Program-made: the position numbers and the translations under genes
Shown here: positions 8,886-15,527 of the stretch, piece by piece
How positions within the stretch are numbered: the first letter of the stretch is position 1
Layout of the letters: every line of letters starts with the position of its first letter
Notes under the pieces: model-generated
The model's input: only the letters and a program-made list of their open reading frames with translations
Databases searched by the model: none
Told to the model about the DNA's origin: nothing
Assembly (NCBI RefSeq): GCF_015356825.1
Contig: NZ_JAACYW010000006.1
Location: 1 to 64,000 of the forward strand
Length of the DNA stretch: 64,000 nucleotides
Direction: 5' to 3'
Source of the DNA: Catenulispora rubra
Lineage (GTDB): Bacteria; Actinomycetota; Actinomycetes; Streptomycetales; Catenulisporaceae

Positions 8886-9568
8886 AGGCCGACGCGGTCC
8901 TCGTGGCCGGTCTCGGCTGACGCCGAGGTCGGCCCGGCGGCCGCCGGGCTCGCCGACCCCTTGCGCTTCTTAACCACGAACAGCACCACGGCACCCACCA
9001 CGACCAGTCCCAGCATCACCCAGCTGACCAGCGAAGCGTAGTGCTCGACCTTATGCCAGGCATTGCCGGCGGCGTAGCCCAGAAGAGTGAACCCGGTGGC
9101 CCACACCACGCCGCCGAGCGCGTTCCAGAACAGGAACTTCCGGTACGGGATGCGCGACACGCCGCACAGCCCCGGCACCAGCGCCCGCAGCGCCGCGGCG
9201 AAGCGTCCGGTGAACACCGCCTTGCCGCCGAGCCGGTTGATCAGCTGCTTGCCCTGCTCGATGTGCTCGGGCTTGACGAAGCGCTCCGGCAGCCTGGTGA
9301 GCAGGCTGTCGCCCCACTTCTTGCCGACCTCGTACCCGACGCTGTCGCCGATCACCGCGCCGAGGATCGCCGCGGCCAGCGCCACCCCGAGGTTGACCTT
9401 CCCGCTGAACGCCAGGAAGCCGCCGATCACCACGGCGATCTCGCCGGGGATCAGAAAGCCCAGGAAGACCGAGGCCTCCAGCGCGGGCAGCAGGAACACC
9501 AGCGCCAGCGCGGCCGGGCCGGGCAGTTTCTGCAGCGTGTCCGCGATCCAGGTCAGTAGGGCTCCCAT
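8843..9568 (-). CDS. DedA family membrane protein
   Basis: A 241-aa DedA/SNARE-associated (VTT) protein. The family block is present: FLGFLIPGEIAVVIGGFLA, GAVIGDSVGYEVGKKWGDSLL, then FTGRFAAALRALVPGLCGVSRIPYRKFLFWN. These proteins are polytopic, and several act in undecaprenyl-phosphate or lipid flipping. ATG 9568 is preferred over TTG 9577, because TAAGCT (9577-9582 on the minus strand) lies 8 nt upstream and would give a leaderless message. The C-terminal tail overlaps the end of the convergent transporter gene. Confidence 0.9.
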   Translation of the reverse strand: MGALLTWIADTLQKLPGPAALALVFLLPALEASVFLGFLIPGEIAVVIGGFLAFSGKVNLGVALAAAILGAVIGDSVGYEVGKKWGDSLLTRLPERFVKPEHIEQGKQLINRLGGKAVFTGRFAAALRALVPGLCGVSRIPYRKFLFWNALGGVVWATGFTLLGYAAGNAWHKVEHYASLVSWVMLGLVVVGAVVLFVVKKRKGSASPAAAGPTSASAETGHEDRVGLHLVADDSETASTS

Positions 9569-9648
9569 AGCGGTCAAGCTTAGGCGGTCCGAAATTCCTG
9601 GGGGACCTGCGAAGGTCGCCGATCGGTGTCATCCCTGAGGATGACGGG

Positions 9649-10059
9649 TCAGGCGTGCGACGGCACCCGGGTCCAAGCGCGGACGATGTCTCGCACGGAG
9701 ATCATCCCCACCACCTCGTCCCCGTCCACCACGATGAGGTGCCGGAACCCGCCGCGGGTCATCGCCTCGGCGGCCTGCTCCAGCGTCCAGCGCGGGGTGG
9801 CGAAGACGACCTCCGAGGTCAGGTGCCCCTCGACGACCTCGGTGTCGGCGTCCAGGCCGCCGCCGAGCGCGTGCAGGATGTCCCGTTCGGTGATGATGCC
9901 GATTCCGGCGGTCTCGGGGTTGTGGACCACGGCGCTGCCCACGCCGCGCTGGGTCATCCGCTGCGCCGCCTGGCGCAGCGTGTGACGGGGGCCGATCATG
10001 AGGATCTCGGTGGACATCGCTTGCCGGACGTGGTCGTGGCGGGCAGGAATGGCGGACAT
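9649..10059 (-). CDS. Protein with two CBS domains
   Basis: A 136-aa stand-alone CBS pair: TLRQAAQRMTQRGVGSAVV...IGIITERDILHAL and TLEQAAEAMTRGGFRHLIVVDGDEVVGMISVRDIV. Such proteins bind adenine nucleotides and regulate partners; no effector domain is attached. The start at 10059 has AGGGAG upstream. It lies downstream of hisN on the same strand, 135 bp apart, so co-transcription is possible but not shown. Confidence 0.88.
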   Translation of the reverse strand: MSAIPARHDHVRQAMSTEILMIGPRHTLRQAAQRMTQRGVGSAVVHNPETAGIGIITERDILHALGGGLDADTEVVEGHLTSEVVFATPRWTLEQAAEAMTRGGFRHLIVVDGDEVVGMISVRDIVRAWTRVPSHA

Positions 10060-10194
10060 GGTCGCTCCCTGATGATTCGCCTCGGGGTGGGGGCCGTGCC
10101 GGGGGTTCGACACGGTGGCCGACGGGCTCCTCTTCACAAATTCACATGCGCGGAACACGTTGGCAAGGCGAAAGCGGGAGATCTTTTCGCCGTG

Positions 10195-10998
10195 TCACCC
10201 TTCCAGCTGCTGGCCGCCCACGTAATAGAGCAATTCCTCGTGCAGCAGGCCGTTGGAGACCGCCGCCGAACCTCCGAAGACGCCGGGTACGCCGTCCACC
10301 GAGGTGAACTTCCCCCCGGCCTCGGTCACGATCACCGCCAGCGCCGCCATGTCCCACAGCGACAGCTCCGGCTCGGCGGCCAGGTCCACGGCGCCCTCCG
10401 CGACCAGCATGTGCGACCAGAAGTCGCCGAACGCCCGGGTGCGCCAGCAGGCGCGGCACAGGTCCAGGAAGGAGTCGAGCTTGCCGTACTCCTCCCACGC
10501 GGTGATCGAGGCGTGCGCGAAGGAGGCGTTGCCTATGGCCGCCACCTTGGAGACGTGGCAGCGCTGCGCCGAGGACAGCGAGCGGCCGGTGAACGCGCCG
10601 CCGCCCTTGGCCGCCCACCAGCGCCGGCCCAGGGCCGGGGCCGACACCACGCCGGCCACCACCTCCTCGCCCTCCATCAGGCCGATGAGCGTGGCCCAGA
10701 CCGGGACGCCGCGGACGTAGTTCTTGGTACCGTCGATCGGATCGATGATCCACTTGCGGCCGGTGGCGCCGACCGCGGTCTCGCCGAACTCCTCGCCGAG
10801 CATGGCGTCGCGCGGACGGGCCCGGGACAGCGCGGAACGGATCGCCTCCTCGGCGGCCTTGTCGGCGTCGGAGACCGGGGTCATGTCGGGCTTGGACTCC
10901 ACCACCAGATCCCGGGCCTTGTAGCGGCCCATGGTGATGGCGTCGGCGGAGTCCGCGAGGACGTGGGCCAGCCGAAGGTCGTCGTCGAAGGCGGTCAT
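10195..10998 (-). CDS. hisN: Histidinol-phosphatase of the inositol monophosphatase family
   Basis: A 267-aa IMPase-fold enzyme. Metal-binding motifs are GEEFGE (residues ~68-73) and WIIDPIDGTKNYVRG (D-P-I-D-G-T), with a later WDMAAL...EAGG block. The sequence pattern matches actinobacterial HisN, which dephosphorylates histidinol phosphate in histidine synthesis; an inositol or other sugar phosphatase is the alternative. The ATG at 10998 lies 7 nt after TATCGT, suggesting a leaderless transcript. Confidence 0.85.
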   Translation of the reverse strand: MTAFDDDLRLAHVLADSADAITMGRYKARDLVVESKPDMTPVSDADKAAEEAIRSALSRARPRDAMLGEEFGETAVGATGRKWIIDPIDGTKNYVRGVPVWATLIGLMEGEEVVAGVVSAPALGRRWWAAKGGGAFTGRSLSSAQRCHVSKVAAIGNASFAHASITAWEEYGKLDSFLDLCRACWRTRAFGDFWSHMLVAEGAVDLAAEPELSLWDMAALAVIVTEAGGKFTSVDGVPGVFGGSAAVSNGLLHEELLYYVGGQQLEG

Positions 10999-11070
10999 GG
11001 GTCACACGATAGGGCGAATCCGCGACCCGCCGCGCCTGTCCTCCCGCGATGTGGGTGCCCTCCTCACTAG

Positions 11071-11388
11071 GCTGGCCGTATCTTCCGACGAACATCACCC
11101 CCAGACCTGACGCCGCCGCGCCGGACGCCGATCCCGTCGCCGCGGCGCCTGCGGTCCTGGCTCGGTTTCGCAGCGGACGCGCAGACTCCCGTCGACGGCG
11201 TCGCTCCGAAGGAGCTGACCTCCTCGATCCCGGCTGCGATCCCGTCGTCGATCCCGTCCTCGATCCCGTCCTCGATCCCGTCCTCGATCCCGGCCGCGGC
11301 GGAACCGGGACCGCGACCGGAACCGGGACCGGAATCGCCGCGGCCGGCTCCCAGACCGTCCTCCGTCGTCCGCCGCACCAAGGAACGC
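11071..11388 (+). other. In-frame, coding-like extension without a normal start codon
   Basis: The frame of the next gene stays open back to a TAG at 11068 and encodes a Pro/Ser-rich stretch with five SIP(S/A) repeats. No ATG, GTG or TTG occurs in it. TAGGCT (11068-11073) is followed after exactly 6 nt by ATC (11080) in that frame, the spacing that puts leaderless starts on ATG/GTG elsewhere in this window. Confidence 0.4.
11222..11292. repeat. 12-bp tandem repeat (CTCGATCCCGTC)
   Basis: About six copies, three of them perfect, of a 12-bp unit. Being a multiple of three, it keeps the frame and encodes SSIP repeats in frame with the following gene. The pattern changes to GGAACCGGGACC-type repeats at 11302-11330. 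Confidence 0.9.
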
Positions 11389-11718
11389 GTGGACCGCCTC
11401 CCGCCCGATCTGCTGGAGCCGGTCGTCGAGCCGCGCCTGAGCATCGACGGCTGGAGCTACGAGGGCACGGAGCTGGAGGAGTGCTTCCCTCCGCAGGTCG
11501 AGTCCGAGCTGGCGCAGGCCGTGCACATGATCCGCACCGGGCACGCCACCGCCTGGAACTACCGGCGCGCGGTGCAACTGCTGGAAGGGCAGCGTGCCTA
11601 CTCCCAGGCGTACGCGGTCCTGGAGACCTGGTCCACCGAGGGCCCGGACCCCGATCCGACGCTGCCGAAGTGGCGCGCGCGGTTGGCCCGCGCGGTGCTG
11701 TCGAACAGCGGAGCTTGA
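11389..11718 (+). CDS. Hypothetical protein, N-terminus uncertain
   Basis: The minimal ORF is 109 aa from GTG 11389, but this GTG has AAGGAA only 3 nt upstream. The frame continues upstream with coding-like Pro-rich sequence, so the true protein may be ~212 aa. I do not recognise the family. The C-terminal part is Glu/Trp/Arg-rich (DGWSYEGTELEECFPP; AWNYRRAVQLLEGQRAYSQAYAVLETW) and probably helical. Its stop codon lies inside the operator of the following tetR-like gene. Confidence 0.55.
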   Translation: MDRLPPDLLEPVVEPRLSIDGWSYEGTELEECFPPQVESELAQAVHMIRTGHATAWNYRRAVQLLEGQRAYSQAYAVLETWSTEGPDPDPTLPKWRARLARAVLSNSGA

Positions 11719-11740
11719 CAGCACGCCCCGCCCTGTCAAG
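11714..11740. promoter_or_regulatory. Palindromic operator and promoter of the TetR gene
   Basis: CTTGACAG (11714-11721) and CTGTCAAG (11733-11740) form a perfect 8-bp inverted repeat with an 11-nt spacer. A -35 TTGACA (11715-11720) is inside the left arm. A weak -10 CAAGCT (11737-11742) lies 16 nt on and overlaps the right arm, 6 nt before the ATG. A bound dimer would cover the promoter. Confidence 0.7.
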
Positions 11741-11748
11741 CTAGCTTC

Positions 11749-12330
11749 ATGGGTTCCGCTCGTGAAGCACTGCTCGACGCCGCCTACGAAGCCGTCGTCG
11801 CCGGGGACTGGTCCAGCGCCCGCATGGCCGACCTCGCGGCGCGCGCCGGCGTCTCGCGCCAGACCCTGTACAACGAGTTCGGCAACCGCGACCAGCTCGC
11901 CGCGGCCCTGGCGCTGCGCGAGGCCGAGCGCTTCCGCGAGCTGACGGGCCAGGCGGCGCGCGACGCCCCCGGCGACGTCGGGGCCGCCACCGCGGCCTCG
12001 GTGACCGCCGCGCTCACCGCCGCCCGGGACAACCCGCTGATCAAGGCCACGCTGACCGACGACACCTCCGGCCTGCTGCCCTACCTGACCACCCGCTCCG
12101 CGGCGATCATGGACGTCTTCCGCGAGGACTCCATCGCCATCTTCACCGAGCGCTGGCCGGAGCTGGCCGACCGGCCCGAGGTCCGCGCCGAGGTGGGCTG
12201 GATCTGCGAGACCGCCTTCCGCCTGGTGATCAGCCATCTGATCATCGCCACCGAGCCCGTGGAGACCACCAGCGCGCACATCGCCGAGGTGGTCCGCCGC
12301 CTGATGAGGAACCTCACGACGAACGAGTGA
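11749..12330 (+). CDS. TetR family transcriptional regulator
   Basis: 193 aa. The N-terminal helix-turn-helix is standard (MADLAARAGVSRQTLYNEFGNRDQLAAAL, residues ~25-53), followed by an alpha-helical ligand/dimer domain. The palindrome directly upstream, overlapping the predicted -35 and -10, suggests autorepression. The next gene, a ferritin-like protein, follows after 24 bp, so both are probably one operon under the same operator. The message appears leaderless. Confidence 0.9.
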   Translation: MGSAREALLDAAYEAVVAGDWSSARMADLAARAGVSRQTLYNEFGNRDQLAAALALREAERFRELTGQAARDAPGDVGAATAASVTAALTAARDNPLIKATLTDDTSGLLPYLTTRSAAIMDVFREDSIAIFTERWPELADRPEVRAEVGWICETAFRLVISHLIIATEPVETTSAHIAEVVRRLMRNLTTNE

Positions 12331-12354
12331 ACCGAGCTACGGCAGGAGTCCGCT

Positions 12355-13470
12355 GTGTCCACACACGACCTCTACACCCTCCCGGCCGACCACGAGACCT
12401 GGGACGTCGCCAACACCGGCTACTCACGCTTCACCTGGGAGTACGACGACGGCCGCGACCGGCTGCTGCGTCTGTACCAGAAGGGCAAGGACAAGCAGTG
12501 GGACCAGGTGACCCGGATCGACTGGGGCATCGAGGTGGACCCGGACGACGTGCTGGGCTTCCCGCACGAGACCAGCCCCCTGTTCGGCTCGGAGATCTGG
12601 GACCGGATGACCCCGGCCGAGCACGACGAACTGGGCCGCCACCAGGTCGCCTGGCAGTTCTCGAACTTCCTGCACGGTGAACAGGGCGCGATGATCTGCT
12701 CGGCCCGCATCGTGGAGTCCGTCCCGGACCTGGACGCCAAGTTCTACGCTGCCACCCAGACCATGGACGAGGCCCGCCACGCCGAGATCTACAGCCGCTT
12801 CCTCAAGGAGAAGGTCGGCCTGTTCTACCCGATCAACGACCAGCTCAAGGCCCTCCTGGACGACACCCTGTCCGACTCCCGCTGGGACATGCCCTACCTC
12901 GGCATGCAGGTCCTCATCGAAGGCCTGGCCCTGGCCGCCTTCGGCGTCATGCGCGACCTGACGGACATGCCCCTGCCGAAGCAGATCCTCGCCTACGTGA
13001 TGCAGGACGAGGCCCGCCACGTGGCCTTCGGCCGCCTGGCCCTGCGCGACTACTACAAGGAGCTGACCCAGGCCGAGCGCGACGAACGCGAGGAGTTCGT
13101 CGTCGAGGGCTGCTACCTGATGCGCGACCGCATCAACGGCCGCGACGTCTACGAGCACCTGGGCCTGCCGGTCGAGCGCTGCATGGAGCTCAACGAGCAC
13201 TCCGAGTACTACACCGCCTTCCGCAACCTCCTGTTCACCCGCATCGTCCCGACCGTGAGGGACATCGGCCTCTGGGGCCCGCGCGTCCAGAAGGCATACG
13301 AGGACATGGGCGTCCTCACCTACGCCGGCACCAACGTCGAGGACCTGATGAAGGCCGACGAGGATCTCGCCGAGCGCCTGGACCGCGAGAAGCACTTCGC
13401 AGCCGAGGAGGCGGCGCGCGCCGCGGACGTGGACGCGGTGATCGCGGCGGGGGAGGACGCAGGGGAGTAG
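12355..13470 (+). CDS. Ferritin-like diiron protein
   Basis: A 371-aa alpha-helical protein with the four-helix carboxylate-bridged diiron pattern: E in LHGEQGAM (~110), then DEARHAEIY (~139), E in IEGLALAAF (~185) and DEARHVAFG (~220). Two DEARH motifs in this order are typical of ribonucleotide reductase-R2/oxygenase-type ferritin-like proteins. It may be an oxidase or N-oxygenase; substrate unknown. GTG start with AGGAG upstream. It is co-transcribed with the TetR gene, which implies induction by a small ligand. Confidence 0.82.
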   Translation: MSTHDLYTLPADHETWDVANTGYSRFTWEYDDGRDRLLRLYQKGKDKQWDQVTRIDWGIEVDPDDVLGFPHETSPLFGSEIWDRMTPAEHDELGRHQVAWQFSNFLHGEQGAMICSARIVESVPDLDAKFYAATQTMDEARHAEIYSRFLKEKVGLFYPINDQLKALLDDTLSDSRWDMPYLGMQVLIEGLALAAFGVMRDLTDMPLPKQILAYVMQDEARHVAFGRLALRDYYKELTQAERDEREEFVVEGCYLMRDRINGRDVYEHLGLPVERCMELNEHSEYYTAFRNLLFTRIVPTVRDIGLWGPRVQKAYEDMGVLTYAGTNVEDLMKADEDLAERLDREKHFAAEEAARAADVDAVIAAGEDAGE

Positions 13471-13571
13471 CGGTCTTCGGACGGTAGCCGTAGCCCGTTT
13501 GCTCAATGCCTTGAGGCGCTGGTCTTGAGCGGCGTGGTGAGTGCCAGGGCTGCGGCCGCGGGCACCAGCCC

Positions 13572-14033
13572 CTATTTGGTGATGTACCCCGACCACGTAG
13601 CCCGAGCCCCCGCGTCCCCGACCCGCACCGTCTGCACCACCGCGGCGACCGCGACCGCCGCGGCGAGGATGGCGAACACCGTGGTCAGCGGCGGGCGCTC
13701 GTACTTCTCGGCGAGGACCAGCAGGATCGCGGCGACCAGCAGTCCGAGGAGGTACCAGATCAGCGTCATGCCGAGGTTCTTGTGGTCGATGACCTGCTTC
13801 AGGGTGCGCAGCCCGGGCTGGTTGTTGAAGAAGGCCTCACCGGTGAGGCGGGCGATGTAGGTCCCGACGGCCGCCAGCGCGTCGACGATGATGATCGCCA
13901 GCCCGATTTTCCCGCTGCGCCACTGCGGGCGCACGGCCATGCCGACCGTCGCCAGGGCCGCTACCGGGATGCCCACGACCACCAAGTGGATCACGAGGAT
14001 GTGGCTGGGCAGGTCGAAGATCTTGTACGTCAC
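13572..14033 (-). CDS. DUF2231-like four-helix membrane protein
   Basis: 153 aa with four hydrophobic helices: an N-terminal LPSHILVIHLVVVGIPVAAL, two central segments and a last one near residues 115-140. The His-rich first helix (H...HLV) resembles DUF2231 proteins, which may bind heme. The start is GTG 14033, because GGAGG lies 5-6 nt upstream; the upstream extension has no membrane character. No operon partner. Confidence 0.7.
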   Translation of the reverse strand: MTYKIFDLPSHILVIHLVVVGIPVAALATVGMAVRPQWRSGKIGLAIIIVDALAAVGTYIARLTGEAFFNNQPGLRTLKQVIDHKNLGMTLIWYLLGLLVAAILLVLAEKYERPPLTTVFAILAAAVAVAAVVQTVRVGDAGARATWSGYITK

Positions 14034-14111
14034 CGACGCCTCCGTGTGATGGCATTTGCTGGAGCTAACGTACGGCACCTGTCTATGGGTTCAATGCGTG
14101 TTCGACCCGTT

Positions 14112-15470
14112 CTAGCGGCCCATTCGCCGTGCCCAGAACTCCGCCTGCGCGTCGGCGGTGTCGTTGAAGAACTCGAGGATGCGCTGTGACGTGAACGCCT
14201 CGACACCCTCCACTTCCCGCTCCTCCAACTGCGCCACGCCGGGAACCAGTCGCGCCGGCGTTATAGCGCTCGGCCCCTCGACCTCCACGCCGCGCCCCAG
14301 CAGCCGCATGTCGGCCACCAGACACGCCACCCGCCCGGCCGCGTCCCGCCCGATCCAGACCGGATACGACCCGTCCCCCTTACCGCTGGGGAACGTCAGG
14401 AGCTCCGCGACTCCGTCTCCCGGGATCGTTGCTTCCGCAGCCTCTGCGTCTTCCGCGTCCTGGTAGGCCGCCAGTGCACGAACAGCGGACGCGTCCATAA
14501 AGGCCGCCGTCCCGGAGTCCACCACGAACCCGAAGAACTCCGAAGCCCCCAACAACCGCTCGTCCTGCCCCGGCCGCAGCGCCAACTCCCAGGTCGCCAC
14601 CGCCTCGTCGCTGACCCGCACCCGCGCGGCCGCGACCACATCCGACTCCCGCCCCGTCATCCGCAACCGCGCGGTCTCCACGGCGTACTCGCCGGGCGCG
14701 AGCGTGACCGTATAGGGCGCCGCAGCCTGTTCCCCCTGCAACTCGACCGTCACCGGGTCCGCCGCCACGATCCGCCCGGTCTCCAGCCGCAGCCGCCCGA
14801 CCGCCCTCGGCTCCCGCACCTCGAACACGTCGCCCTGCCCGTTCCGGATCCGTACGCCAGGCACGAACAACGCCTCCAGCGCCGTCGGCCGAGCCCCCTC
14901 AGGGGCGCTCCAAGGCGTCCAGAACGGCCCTCCGGCCTCCGTCTCGGGATCCGGCGCAGTGACGAACTCCAGCGGCTCGAACGTGCCCAGCAGCCACGCG
15001 TCCACGGGCCACTGCCCGAACTCCGGCACCGGGATCCTGTGCAGCGGTTCCGGCAGCTTCACGTAGCTCGTGAACTGCCCGCGCCGCGTGTCGTCCAGCG
15101 TCGCGCGCACCGGCTCGTCCGGCCAGAAGCGGAAGGTGATCCGCAGGTCCGCCCCGAACTCCGGTTCGTCGTCGTCCACATGCCGCCACGCCTTGAGCTC
15201 GCGCAGCATCAGATGGTCGCCGAGATCCCTATAGGAGAACTTCAGAGAGCGCCGGCCCGCGAGGTCGAAGGAGAACACCCCGACGTACCCGGCGCCGGTG
15301 TCCACCTGAACCAGGGCCCGCGGCTCCGCGTCGATACTGAGCAACGCCGCATAGCGGCGCCCCGCGCTATGCCGCTCGCGCGCGGTCTGTTCCTTAAGAG
15401 GCCGGAACGCCGAATGGGCCGCAGCATCCCAGCCCTCGCAGTACTCGACCTCGACGCGTGTCGGCTCCAT
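14112..15470 (-). CDS. DUF4241 domain protein
   Basis: A 452-aa cytosolic protein. The C-terminal half matches the DUF4241 pattern: APGEYAVETAR, FGFVVDSGTAAFMD, then GDGSYPVWIGRDAAGRVACLVADM. The N-terminal ~200 residues are mostly beta-rich and not recognised. DUF4241 has no assigned activity and is often found near toxin-immunity or secretion loci (family-level impression, not shown here). It lies downstream of the FHA gene on the same strand, 57 bp apart, and may share its transcript. Confidence 0.65.
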   Translation of the reverse strand: MEPTRVEVEYCEGWDAAAHSAFRPLKEQTARERHSAGRRYAALLSIDAEPRALVQVDTGAGYVGVFSFDLAGRRSLKFSYRDLGDHLMLRELKAWRHVDDDEPEFGADLRITFRFWPDEPVRATLDDTRRGQFTSYVKLPEPLHRIPVPEFGQWPVDAWLLGTFEPLEFVTAPDPETEAGGPFWTPWSAPEGARPTALEALFVPGVRIRNGQGDVFEVREPRAVGRLRLETGRIVAADPVTVELQGEQAAAPYTVTLAPGEYAVETARLRMTGRESDVVAAARVRVSDEAVATWELALRPGQDERLLGASEFFGFVVDSGTAAFMDASAVRALAAYQDAEDAEAAEATIPGDGVAELLTFPSGKGDGSYPVWIGRDAAGRVACLVADMRLLGRGVEVEGPSAITPARLVPGVAQLEEREVEGVEAFTSQRILEFFNDTADAQAEFWARRMGR

Positions 15471-15527
15471 GGGCCCGCGCCCTCCCTCGCTCCCGTCCGT
15501 TCCTCTTACTCCTTACTCCACTGCCTT

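Noticed and set aside
11222-11292. CRISPR array
   Set aside because: Contiguous 12-bp units without spacers; the same holds for 1950-2036 and 2729-2787.
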